Origin: JAOUFP01 sp963801505 | Lineage (GTDB): Bacteria; Nitrospirota; Thermodesulfovibrionia; Thermodesulfovibrionales; UBA6898 | Direction of reading: 5' to 3' | DNA length: 48,727 nucleotides | Assembly (NCBI GenBank): GCA_963801505.1 | Contig: CAWDEY010000015.1 | Span: forward strand, 1-48,727 | Part shown: positions 33,944 to 43,176 of the stretch, piece after piece | How positions within the stretch are numbered: position 1 is the first letter of the stretch | Layout of the letters: the number at the start of each line of letters is the position of its first letter | Notes under the pieces: generated by a model | Database searches by the model: none | What the model was told of the DNA's origin: nothing | What the model saw: the letters and a program-made list of their open reading frames with translations, nothing else | Made by a program: the position numbers and the translations under genes

Positions 33944-34035
33944 AACTTAGTCCGGAACTCCTGATTTCTCAGGAGCTGCTCGGTCAGAATAAGTGTCCGG
34001 ACTGCGGGCTGCCTCTTATTATTGGTGAACATTAG
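33944..34035 (+). pseudogene. C-terminal fragment of the zinc-ribbon protein
   Basis: Reads LSPELLISQELLGQNKCPDC then GLPLIIGEH, a shortened version of the end of the 37309-37784 gene (VSPELRASKELISEGKCPAC). It is joined just after the copied AbrB start codon, in a different frame. Confidence 0.6.
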
Positions 34036-34061
34036 TAATTTGAAAAGGGTCGGGAGGAGTG

Positions 34062-34975
34062 ATGGAGCCAACAGGCAAAATAGAAAACGGGGAACTTCTT
34101 GATTGCATAGTTATCGGTGGAGGGCCGGGTGGCTTGCAGGCCTGCATACACCTCGGCCGCTACAACTTCCGCGTCCTGCTCTTCCATCGTCCAGGGGGAC
34201 GGACCCACCATGCCAAACATATCGAGAACTACCTCGGCATCCGTGTTGTATCGGGCGGTGAGCTTCTGGAAACAGGCCTCGCCCAGGCAAAGAGTTTTGG
34301 CGTCAGCGTGGAGGGCGCCAGGGTGGAACGTGTCACTGGACAGGAGGGGACCTTCGAGGTGCAGGCTGGAGGGAAGACCTACCGCTCCCGGTATGTCATC
34401 GCCGCCTCGGGGGCAAAGGAAACGATTGCGCCATTTAAGAACCTGCCGCGCTTCTTCGGTATCTCCTATTTCACTTGTATGATATGCGACGGCTATCGCA
34501 CTACCGGGAAAAAGCTGCTCATAATCGACCGCACTATCAATGGCGTCCGCCTTAGCATCGGCATGAAGCAGATGTTTACCGGGGATGTTACTTTCCTAAG
34601 CCATGGATTTACCCTCTCGCCGCAGTGTGCGCAGCTACTTGATGATGAGGGGATCGGACTGGTCGAGGGCCGGCCGGAAGAGCTTCTCGGGGAGAAGACC
34701 CTCGAAGGTGTGCGCCTGGCAGACGGCCGGGTCATTCGCTGCGAGGTTATCCTGGGGTGGGGCGGTTATCTCTTAATGACGAGTACCTTGAGGGGCTTTC
34801 ACTGGAGCGCGATGCGGAGGGGTTTAAGGTCATGACAAGGGGTTCCGGAGAGTCGAGCGTCCCCGGCCTCTTTGTGCTGGGCTCTTTGCGCCAGGGGCAT
34901 TCGCAGGCAATCATCTCTGCCGGGCAGGGAGCAGAGGCTGCGATCGAGATCAGCACACGGATCGTCGAGATCTAA
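34062..34975 (+). pseudogene. Thioredoxin-reductase-like flavoprotein, one frameshift
   Basis: FAD-binding IVIGGGPGGLQACIHLGRYN, HIENYLG, SRYVIAASGAKE, then YFTCMICDGY with a TrxR-like CxxC, and KKLLIID of the NAD region. The frame breaks at about 34757 in a G-rich run, and the rest (VPGLFVLGSLRQGHSQAIIS then AGQGAEAAIEI) is in another frame. The missing base removes the last 75 residues, including the FAD-clamping GD-like helix. Confidence 0.8.
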
Positions 34976-35060
34976 AACTGAAGAGAGAGGATTAAATACT
35001 CAATAAAACATTAAATAACAAGGGGATACAGCCGCAGGTATCCTCCTGAAAAGCAGGGCT

Positions 35061-35147
35061 GTGAAAGACATAGAAAGCAATAGAAACCCCTTCTTTATTG
35101 CCCTTTCGTTGCTGTCTTTGTTGATAATCGTATTTTTCAGGCCGTAG
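35061..35147 (+). CDS. Possible 28-residue membrane peptide
   Basis: GTG start, MKDIESNRNPFFIALSLLSL then LIIVFFRP. One hydrophobic helix. The ribosome site is weak. Small single-TM ORFs of this kind are easily missed but also arise by chance. Confidence 0.25.
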   Translation: MKDIESNRNPFFIALSLLSLLIIVFFRP

Positions 35148-35244
35148 CGGGAGTTGCGCTGTTGCGCAAATCGCAATAAACTATAATCAAGAGCAAGGGA
35201 TTCTAAGGCACCACTCTTAGAACCCGCGGAAAGGGGTGAAATTT

Positions 35245-35733
35245 ATGGCGAGCAAGCTTACAAAAGAGCTGGCAAGGGTTGACAGACCGACTTATCTTTC
35301 GCCTTTTACTGACATGGAAAGATGGTTCGGAGAAGTCTGGGACAGGCCATTTTCGCTCATGAGGACTATGTGGCCGGAGCTTAAGAGCAGAGAGTTAGAG
35401 ACATTGACTCCAGTGCTTGATGTCTATGAAGACGGTAATGAAGTAGTAGTAAAGGCCGATCTTCCGGGCATTAAGAAGGATGACGTTGAAATAACTCTCA
35501 CGGACAATGTTCTCACGATCTCAGGTGAAAGGAAGAGCGAAGAGAAGGCAGAAACATCAACGTACAAGATGTTTGAGCGCAGATACGGTACGTTCTCACG
35601 CAGCATTGAACTTCCTTATGACATAGTTGCCGATAAGACAAACGCTCACTTCGAAAATGGTGTACTGGAGATCAGGCTTATGAGAAGCCATGAAGCGGAA
35701 GAGAAGACCCGCAAGGTCCCGATCACCAGCTAA
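35245..35733 (+). CDS. Small heat shock protein (Hsp20/IbpA family)
   Basis: 162 residues from ATG 35245 (AAAGGGG eight bases upstream). Alpha-crystallin domain: PVLDVYEDGNEVVVKADLPG, VEITLTDNVLTISGERK, YGTFSRSIELPYDI, AHFENGVLEIRL. Holds unfolding proteins. The 5' leader has a small hairpin (TTCTAAG / CTTAGAA, 35199-35221) and a TATAAT at 35182. Intact and followed by a strong terminator. Confidence 0.95.
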   Translation: MASKLTKELARVDRPTYLSPFTDMERWFGEVWDRPFSLMRTMWPELKSRELETLTPVLDVYEDGNEVVVKADLPGIKKDDVEITLTDNVLTISGERKSEEKAETSTYKMFERRYGTFSRSIELPYDIVADKTNAHFENGVLEIRLMRSHEAEEKTRKVPITS

Positions 35734-35738
35734 ACGGT

Positions 35739-35769
35739 AAAAAACCGCCGGTTTGGGCGGTTTTTTTTT
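35739..35769 (+). terminator. Rho-independent terminator of hsp20
   Basis: AAAAACCGCC-GGTTTG-GGCGGTTTTTTTTT, a perfect GC stem followed by nine T. Confidence 0.95.
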
Positions 35770-35907
35770 GCCCAAAAAGAGCAGTTAACTAAAGAGTTCA
35801 AAGAGAATAGACCTATCCAGGGGCGGGGCTGCGTGCTGCAATTCCAAAAACCGGTTAAATCCCGTACTTTTCCTTCCAGTACCGCGGCATGCGCCACGGA
35901 TGATACG

Positions 35908-37133
35908 TCAGGAAAAGAACATCATCCAGCCGATTGCTATGCCAAATGAGACCAGAGTCACGGGTATGCCGACTTTGGCGTGTTCCCAAAAGCCCACCTT
36001 TACCCCATAGACTCTGGCCTGCTCAAAGGTAATGAGGTTTGCGATGCTGCCGATAGTGATAAGGTTGCCTGCAAAGGTTGAGGAGATCGCAAGCACATAC
36101 CACTGGAGGTGCTTTGTTGGATCAAGAAACTTTGTAAGCAGCATGGTGGCCGGCACATTGCTGACAATATTGCTGAGGACCCCTGATACTGCCGTGAGGG
36201 TAAAGATATTGCTCATGTCGATGCCTGCTGAGGCAAGGCCCTCCATGATCCTGAGGGGGAGGCCGGTCGTCTCCATGCCCTTTATGACGATGAAGAGGCC
36301 GCAAAAGAGTGTTATGAGGTGCCAGTCAACAAGCCCGAGGAGCGAACGGGTATGCATACGCCTGCTGCAAAGGAGCAGGCCCGCGATGCTTATGGCGCTT
36401 ATCTCGCGGGGGATATTTGTAAAGAAAAGTCCGATCAGAAGTCCCATCGCAGCGACAGCCTTGCTGCTTTGATGACGGTTAAAGGACGGCCATGAATCAT
36501 CCGTCACTCCGCGGGCCGCTGCCTTTTCTCCAAGGTCTTTTCTGTAGATGGTCCTTATGATCACGTATGCTGCTCCGAGGGAAAGCAAAGAGGGCGGCGC
36601 GCACCAGAGAAAGAAACGTCCGAAGTCGAGCATGCCAAGCTGCCCGATCAGCATGTTCTGGGGGTTGCCGATGATCGTTGCTGCTGAGCCGATATTGCTT
36701 GATACCGCAAGTCCGATCAGGAAATGGTACGGGGTTGCGTCCCGCGTTTATAAGAGAGACGGTAAGCACAGGGGTGAAGGCGAGGCAGACAACATCGTTC
36801 ATGAGCACCGCTGAGAGCGCCGCGCTCACTGTCATTACAGCAAGGAGAAACCTTCGCGGGCCTCTGCATGAAAACAGTAATCTTTACCGCGAGCCGGGTA
36901 TAAAAACCTCCGAGCCTGAACTGTGACGACAGGACCATGAGGCCATAGAGAAGGAGGATTGTCGGCATGTCGATTGACATGACCGCGTCCCTTGTTGAGA
37001 GCTCTCCGGAGACGACCATCCCGATTGCCCCAAGAAGGGCGATGCCTGTCCTGTCAAGGGCAAGGCCCGGGATGCCTCCGAGGGCAACACCGGCATAGGT
37101 TATCACGGCTATTGTCAGTGCAACAGAGTCCAT
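35908..37133 (-). pseudogene. Anion permease of the ArsB/NhaD/CitMHS (IT) superfamily, two frameshifts
   Basis: Three overlapping frames on the minus strand join into one membrane protein. 37133 to about 36860 has MDSVALTIAVITYAGVALGG and MPTILLLYGLMVLSSQF. About 36835 to 36720 has MTVSAALSAVLMNDVVCLAF. 36654 to 35908 has VDWHLITLFCGLFIVIKGME, SNIVSNVPATMLL and SIANLITFEQA. The paired NDV and SNVPA motifs are those of arsenite, sodium/proton and dicarboxylate transporters. Substrate unknown; broken. Confidence 0.8.
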
Positions 37134-37308
37134 CCGGATCCTTTTTTTCTGTATGAGATGCAGATTCTATTTTATCCTGATAACCGGGAAAAAGGGAAAA
37201 GAGGCCCTGACATGAGGCCACAAAATTGACGGAAAGTAATAAGATAAAACATAATAAATGCGAACGACTGATCCTGGCAAAAGATAATTTGAAGGCCTCT
37301 CACGAACA

Positions 37309-37784
37309 ATGAACCTAAATAAGATATGTCCTGATTGCCAAAGCGAATTTCTCCCGCATATTGAAAAATGCTCGGATTGCGGCGCGGTCCTCCTGACGCT
37401 CGAAGGATCACAAAAAGGCAGAGGATGAAAGAAAGCGGATCGAGGAGAAGATCGTGGAAGACGCGGAGGTGGTCAGGGAGGGTGACCTGGATTGGATGAC
37501 TGAGCTGCAGCGACAGTTCTGATAGATTCCGGCATTCCATGCTTTATCCAATCCGATGACGGCTGCAAGAAGGCTGCTGCGGGGATAAATGCCGCCTGAT
37601 GGTCTCGGCAGATGACCTTGAAAGGGCGCGGGAGAGAATTGAGGAATATTACATGGAAGTCAGTCCGGAACTCCGGGCTTCGAAGGAACTGATCAGCGAG
37701 GGAAAGTGTCCGGCCTGCGGTTCTCCTGTGGCCGCTGACGAGCAGGAGTGCCGGGATTGCGGGCTGCCCCTGCTCATCAGTTGA
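37309..37784 (+). pseudogene. Zinc-ribbon / DUF2007-like protein, several frameshifts
   Basis: Pieces in three frames. ATG 37309 MNLNKICPDCQSEFLPHIEK CSDCG; then RKRIEEKIVEDAEVVREGDL; then LIDSGIPCFIQSDDGCKK; then MVSADDLERARERIEEYYME to GKCPACGSP and ECRDCGLPLLIS. Together a protein with N- and C-terminal zinc ribbons around a DUF2007-like domain. A C-terminal fragment of a paralog is at 33944. Confidence 0.65.
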
Positions 37785-37956
37785 AGAGGAGTAAACAGAA
37801 AAGAAGTACGGGCTGCTTTAATAACAACCATTGTCCTTAAACTAATCATCTCCCTCACATGCAGCCACTGTCCTTTCTGCGGAGGCCCTTTAGTTCCCTC
37901 AACTCACGTGCTGTGCTGTTTTTGCACAACAGCGGTCCGTCACGATATAATATCCC

Positions 37957-38916
37957 ATGCGCAGGATTATGATGATCGCGGTGCTGCTGCCTCTGTTGTT
38001 CTCAGCCTCGCTGCGCGCGGAACGCAGCACGACCTATTCCAACCCTGTCCTTGTTGAGACGTATGCGATCAACAGACCAAAGCCCGCGCCCTATTCCGGC
38101 ACACTCGGCATAGGCGATCCGGCAGTCATTTATCACGAGGGCAAATACTATCTGTACCCGACCGGGGACAACCACAGCTACGATGTCTATATATCAAACG
38201 ACCTGGTCCACTGGACCAGGGGGCCGAAGGTGTTTCAAAGCAGCGAGACCGGCGTCTGGGCCCCTGATGTATTCTTCAGCAAAGATGACGAAATGTTTTA
38301 CCTCTACTACACGGTCAACGGCAGGATCGGCGTTGCCGCGGCAGACCGTCCGGACGGGAGTGTTCAGGGACCGCGGGGCGCTGATCCAGCGGTGGAATAG
38401 ACGCACATCTGTTTCGCGATGACGACGGTCAATACTTTCTCTATTACGCCCGGTACCCGGACTTCGCGATATTTGTCCAGCCCATGGAATCACCTGTACG
38501 GAAGAAAGGCGCGCCTGTTGAGCTTATCTCTCCGACAGAAGCGTGGGAAAAGAAGGATATGCCGGTGACCGAGGCCCCGTGGATGATCAGGCATCAGGGC
38601 GTCTATTACCTCCTCTACTCCGGAGGCAGCGCGGATTCTGAAGATTACGCCATCGGGTACGCAACGGCAAAGCATCCCATGGGACCCTTTACCAAATACC
38701 GTGGAAATCCGATCGTCCGCAAGGGAGACGGCGTCTTCGGTCCCGGACATCTCAGTGTCATCCGGGACCAGGCAGGAAAACTCTGGATGGTCTATCACCA
38801 GCAGAAGGACGAACAAGGGGATGGAACAGGATAATCTGCATCGACCCTCTCTGGTTCGACGAAGGGAGTCCTCCACGGAAAGGCCTCCGGTGCAACCCCC
38901 CGGCCCGCGCCTGTGA
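37957..38916 (+). pseudogene. Exported GH43-type glycoside hydrolase, frameshifted
   Basis: Signal peptide MRRIMMIAVLLPLLFSASLR. Five-blade GH43 motifs: IGDPAVIYHEGKYYLYPTGD (catalytic base Asp), GVWAPDVFFSKDDEMFYLYY, and MPVTEAPWMIRHQGVYYLLY with the likely acid Glu. The frame breaks at about 38385 and again at about 38815 (the IICIDPLWFDEG end is in another frame). Such enzymes release arabinose or xylose from glycans. Confidence 0.8.
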
Positions 38917-39000
38917 CAGACAAGAATTAAAAGGCCGGCTTTTCCCAGGGAACATCAGGCTTTTCAGGGAAGGGGCCGGAAGTGGAAAAATCCGGACTCC

Positions 39001-39028
39001 TTGACAAGCCTTACAATGGTCCTATGAT
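39001..39028 (+). promoter_or_regulatory. Sigma-70 promoter before doxX
   Basis: TTGACA (39001-39006), a 16-bp spacer, then TATGAT (39023-39028). About 70 bp before the DoxX start. Confidence 0.65.
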
Positions 39029-39098
39029 TTATCCAGGAGCAATCAAATTCAGGGTTTGATCTGACATGAACGCGCCAGATCCATATTTGGAGGTTGTG

Positions 39099-39549
39099 AT
39101 GTTTAAGAAACTTTTTCAGACAGATGATGATACTGCGATGCTTGTACTAAGGCTTTTCCTCGGCCTGGTATTCTTTCCACACGGCATGCAAAAGGTCTTC
39201 GGCTGGTTTGGCGGCAGCGGGTTCAGCGCCACTATGGATATGTTTACATCTAAAAGCCGGGTTTCCGGCAGCACTTGCATTGCTTGCCATAATGGCGGAA
39301 TCCCTGGGCGCAGTCGCCCTGCTAGCAGGTTTTTTCACAAGGATAGCCGCCCTCGGAATTGGGGTGAACATGATCGTCTGCGCCCTTGGCAACCACGTAA
39401 AGAATGGTTTTTTTATGAACTGGATGGGCACTCAAAAGGGAGAAGGGTTTGAATATCATCTGCTGGTTGTCGCGATCTCTGCTGCTTTGATTATAAGCGG
39501 AGGCGGCAAATGGTCGCTTGACGGTCTTATAGCCCGAAAACTAAAATGA
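39099..39549 (+). pseudogene. DoxX-family membrane protein, one frameshift
   Basis: MFKKLFQTDDDTAMLVLRLF, LGLVFFPHGMQKVFGWFGGS and MDMFTSK are in frame 1. From about 39255 the AGFPAALALLAIMAESLGAV and LIISGGGKWSLDG part is in another frame. One extra A in an AAAA run explains it. Four TM segments once restored. DoxX proteins sit in respiratory or redox complexes. Confidence 0.82.
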
Positions 39550-39616
39550 GCTTCGAAGCGAAGGACAGCTCGACTCTCGGTTTTCCTGTTTGGACCACCG
39601 CACAGGTAGCAACCTT

Positions 39617-39769
39617 TTAAATCGCTTTGAACTGACGCTCTTCTTTCTCCCCGGCTTTTTCTTCCTCTTCTTTTTTTGCACCGCCCCGCTCAGATGAGAG
39701 GCCTTTGATAATGCCGCTGATGACTGCAATCCCCATAATGCCGGCTATGAATAATACCTTGATCCTCAT
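39617..39769 (-). CDS. Small single-TM protein with Lys/Glu tail, copy B
   Basis: 50 residues from ATG 39769: MRIKVLFIAGIMGIAVISGI membrane helix, then SSERGGAKKEEEEKAGEKEE. Paralog of 33611-33778. Being kept in two places while neighbours decay argues for a real family. Confidence 0.6.
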   Translation of the reverse strand: MRIKVLFIAGIMGIAVISGIIKGLSSERGGAKKEEEEKAGEKEERQFKAI

Positions 39770-39815
39770 GGCATTACACTGGCACACCAAAGGCCCCTGA
39801 GCAATACAGCGCTTT

Positions 39816-40583
39816 TTATTTTGTGACCACAAACGTGGTCTTGTCCACCCCTGAATTGCCTGTTGCAGGATCAAAAGAATAAACAATCACTTCATAGGTC
39901 CCTTCTTTTGTAACATTCAGTTTGCCTTCAAAGGTGCTCGGCTTGTTCGCATAGGCAAGAGAAACGGTCCCGGCTGCTGCCCCATTATGTTTAACGATTG
40001 CCTTTACTTCATACTTTGTCGCGTCCCATAACCCACCCGGGGTTATATGACAGCCTCACATCATAACAATGTTCGCCCTCACCGGGACTGTAATTCCGCT
40101 GTCCGAAAGTTTGAAAGTCTCGTGAGGCTGCGGGGCAAGCAGCCCGACGGAAAATCCGGGTATCTCGACCATCACTCCGTCCCCTTCGATATTCCGGCCA
40201 GGCAATATCCATATCTGGGTCGTACTCTTTGCAACTGACTGCTTATGCCCCATGGGGCCCGAGACTTCGATGGTGACGAATTTTGGTTCATTGATGTCCA
40301 GCGTGGCCTCATATTTTGCCGTGGACATATCAGAGACCGGTATTCCCCGTTTGACCGGATCGACCATAATCTTTTGCGTGTCCCCGGTGCCGCCAGTGGT
40401 AAGTCCCTGTGCCAGGATATCTCCGGTTTCCGCGTCCCTTATGACTACCAGTGCCCCTCCCATGGAACTGCCGATGAACTTCGCATCCTTTGATTTGGCC
40501 CTTACTGTTACCGTGGTTGGCACGGCCCACGAAATACCTGCAAGAAGTATCAGCAGCGCTGTCGTGAATAACAACTTTTTCAT
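39816..40583 (-). pseudogene. Exported beta-rich protein, disrupted by two shifts
   Basis: Signal peptide MKKLLFTTALLILLAGISWA, then a TVTVRAKSKDAKF strand-rich domain. The frame stops at 40056. A one-base shift gives VRLSYNPG and a second returns to LWDATKYEVKAIVKHNGAAA and GKLNVTKEGTYEVIVYSFDP to a TAA at 39816. The tail looks like an Ig-like fold. Family not recognised. Confidence 0.6.
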
Positions 40584-40698
40584 CTTTTCTCCTTTCTGTC
40601 TGCATTTTTAAAATAATATATTATCAGAGTTTTGATTTCGTCCTCAAGAAATCCTGTCTGCCCGGTTGGTTAATTGCATTATTCGGGTAGCCTCAGGG

Positions 40699-40860
40699 CT
40701 AGTAAGGACGGAAAAGGGGCTTGTGGGGCTTTGCCTTTTTGTCTTTCTTCTTTGTCTTGTCTTCAGTATGTTTGCACATGCTGCAACGGGTCTCGCTGCA
40801 GCACTGACAAAAGCTGCAGTCCGGACAGGGGTTTTTCTTGAGGAGGATTATTTTTCCCAT
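40699..40860 (-). CDS. Small Cys-rich protein
   Basis: 53 residues: MGKIILLKKNPCPDCSFCQC then CSETRCSMCKH, with seven cysteines in 20 residues, and a Lys-rich tail ending at a TAG. Could bind metal or an Fe-S cluster. No clear ribosome site. Too regular to be chance, but no family recognised. Confidence 0.45.
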   Translation of the reverse strand: MGKIILLKKNPCPDCSFCQCCSETRCSMCKHTEDKTKKKDKKAKPHKPLFRPY

Positions 40861-41047
40861 TTTTTATAATAACCTATTTAGCCGCAGTATGGTAATCGTG
40901 CTGCCGGTTGTGATGAAATTGACTCCAGAGCCTGAAATCCTTTAAACTTAGTCACCATATTTTTTATCATGCAACCCTTCCTGAACTGATATCCAGGGAG
41001 TCATAGTAAAAATAAAAAATTCTGAATATATAGTGAGGTCTAACATT

Positions 41048-42514
41048 ATGAATTATGAAAATATCAAGACTGATTCAGTGGAACAGGGAGAGAGTTTTGC
41101 TAAACTCCTTGAAAAAAATGGAACAAATTCCGCAAGACTTGCGCCAGGTCAGAAGGTGAAGGCCAGGGTGGTGAGCGTCTCAGGGGATTTTGTGTATATT
41201 GACATCGGTGGTAAAAGCGAAGGCGTTATTGCCCTGGAAGAGTTCAGGGAAAAGGACGGTTCTCTGCGCATACAGGAAGGTCAGGAAATAGAGGCGTTCT
41301 TTCTCTCTGTGCAAAATGGCATCAGGCAGCTGACGACTCTGGTCAATGGCTACTCGGCTATGGAGCTTAATTCCATCCAGGCGGCCTGTGAAGCCGGATT
41401 GCCTGTAAACGGAGAGGTGAAACGTGAAGTGAAAGGCGGATTCGAGGTGTCGGTGGGAGGTGTAAGATGCTTCTGCCCGCATTCGCAGATAGATCTCAAA
41501 GGCGGTCGTGAAGGGGGCATTTACCTTGGACAGACTTTCCCTTTTAAGGTGCTTGAATATGAAGAAGAAGGCCGCAACATAATACTTTCACGCAGGGCCT
41601 TGCTCGAGCAGGAAAAGCAGGCAGCTATCGGGAGGCTTAAAGAGTCTCTGAAAGTGGGAGCTGAGATTGTTGGCAAGGTCAGTTCCTTGCAGAAGTTCGG
41701 TGCCTTTGTTGATGTTGGTGGGATGGAAGGCCTTATACCTTTCAGCGAGCTTTCCTGGACGAGGGTAGAAAAACTTGAGGATGTGCTTGCCATTGGCCAG
41801 GAAGTGACTGTGAAGATCATAGCCCTGGATTGGGACAATAACCGGCTGACTTTGAGCATGAAGGCGCTGCAGCCTGATCCATGGTCGCTTGTGCAGGAGA
41901 AATACCCTGTGGACGGACCTGTGACAGGCAAGATCGTGAGACTCGCACCCTTCGGCGCCTTTGTAAATCTTGAGCCTGGAATTGACGGCCTGGTCCATAT
42001 CTCGAACCTCGGGGCCGGAAGACGCATCAACCACCCAAAGGAGGTTGTTGAGGTCGGCCAGATAGTTGAGGCATATGTTTTGTCTGTTGACGCTGAAAAC
42101 AGAAAGATATCAATCTCGATGAAGCCGAAAGTGGAGCCTAAGGTAATTGTTCTGCCCCAGGTGGGTGAATTGATCGACGGGGTCGTTGACAAGGTAATGC
42201 CTTACGGTATATTCCTCAGGATGAGCAATGGCATAAACGGACTTATCCCTAACTCTGAGATGGGGACCCCGACAGGCTCTGACCACAAGCGTATGTTCCC
42301 TTCAGGCACTGAAATGCAGGTTGTTGTGCTGGAGGTTGACACAGGAAGCAACAAGGTGCGTCTCAGCAGGAAGGCAGTAACGGAGAACGCAGCCAAGGAA
42401 GAATATGACGAGTACAAAAGTTCTGTTAAAGAGGCCGAAGGCCAGTCAGGCGGGTTTGGAAGTCTGGGGGACCTGCTTAAGGCGAAATTAGAGGAGAAGA
42501 ACCTTAACGGCTGA
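41048..42514 (+). CDS. S1 RNA-binding domain protein (ribosomal protein S1-like)
   Basis: 488 residues from ATG 41048 (GAGG ten bases upstream). Five S1 folds: about 35-105, 118-190, 203-278 (FGAFVDVGGMEGLIPFSEL), 288-365 (FGAFVNLEPGIDGLVHISNL) and 375-445 (YGIFLRMSNGINGLIPNSEM). The second is degenerate and has CFCPHSQI. The C-terminal tail is acidic. Length is between RpsA (six folds) and shorter S1 proteins. Either the ribosomal S1 itself or a paralog; context does not decide. Confidence 0.85.
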   Translation: MNYENIKTDSVEQGESFAKLLEKNGTNSARLAPGQKVKARVVSVSGDFVYIDIGGKSEGVIALEEFREKDGSLRIQEGQEIEAFFLSVQNGIRQLTTLVNGYSAMELNSIQAACEAGLPVNGEVKREVKGGFEVSVGGVRCFCPHSQIDLKGGREGGIYLGQTFPFKVLEYEEEGRNIILSRRALLEQEKQAAIGRLKESLKVGAEIVGKVSSLQKFGAFVDVGGMEGLIPFSELSWTRVEKLEDVLAIGQEVTVKIIALDWDNNRLTLSMKALQPDPWSLVQEKYPVDGPVTGKIVRLAPFGAFVNLEPGIDGLVHISNLGAGRRINHPKEVVEVGQIVEAYVLSVDAENRKISISMKPKVEPKVIVLPQVGELIDGVVDKVMPYGIFLRMSNGINGLIPNSEMGTPTGSDHKRMFPSGTEMQVVVLEVDTGSNKVRLSRKAVTENAAKEEYDEYKSSVKEAEGQSGGFGSLGDLLKAKLEEKNLNG

Positions 42515-42558
42515 TTGTTGGCTTTGTTTCCAATGTGACCGGGATCTTGATCTAACTC

Positions 42559-42634
42559 TGTCATTTTCCGGCTTGTCCGGAATCTTTCCGTTTCTAATGG
42601 AGGGATTTCCGGCGCTATACTTATGGAAATGACA
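42559..42634. repeat. Inverted-repeat element (REP-like)
   Basis: Ends TGTCATTTTCC and GGAAATGACA are inverse. Inside is the TTCCGG-CTTG-TCCGGAA hairpin and CTTTCCG, shared with 21191-21220. Confidence 0.6.
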
Positions 42635-42652
42635 CCGAAAATAAACATTCAA

Positions 42653-42841
42653 TTAATAGAAGCCCTGCGGTCTCTTCCGCAAGGCTTCTTCACTCCAGTC
42701 CCGTAATACGTCTGGGTCAACCTTCTGCAGCCCTGCCTTTCGAAATAGCATGTCGTTGCGCATGTTACCTTCTGCTCTGTGAAAAATGAAAAACGCATTT
42801 ACTGTCAGGTTCTCACAGTACTTGAGAATAGCGATGTTTTT
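42653..42841 (-). pseudogene. Protein-like remnant on the minus strand
   Basis: An open frame with no start: NIAILKYCENLTVNAFFIFH, RAEGNMRNDMLFRKAG, LQKVDPDVLRDWSEEALRKR PQGFY then TAA. Upstream it meets a TGA. Not recognised. The end overlaps a hairpin (GAAGCC-TGCGG / CCGCA-GGCTTC, 42657-42690). From here to 43176 no intact gene is seen. Confidence 0.3.
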
Positions 42842-43176
42842 TCATCTCTGAGGAGTATGTCCCGTAATCTTACAAATCTGCCATACCCTGAGATGAGCGC
42901 TTACATTGTTCTTTGATCGGGAGCAGATTTCTCCTTGTGTAAAATGCCGGAAGAAACCTTCAACGATAGCAGAAGGAAAAGAAGCGAAAGGGAATTTTCT
43001 CGTCAATGTATGCCGATAACACCTCCTACTAAACGCTTTCCAAGAAGATATAACTATGAGGGATGCCGGAAGAAATACGCATGCACATCGGGGCAACTTT
43101 TGGCTGCCACTTCCGTTTTCCCCTCTCCGCAAAGGCCCTTCAGGAAATAACCGACTAGATTGGGTTAGAATAGATC

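Noticed and set aside
42842..43132. Minus-strand 96-codon ORF
   Set aside because: No ribosome site and odd composition (Arg, Ser, Phe rich); no motif recognised.
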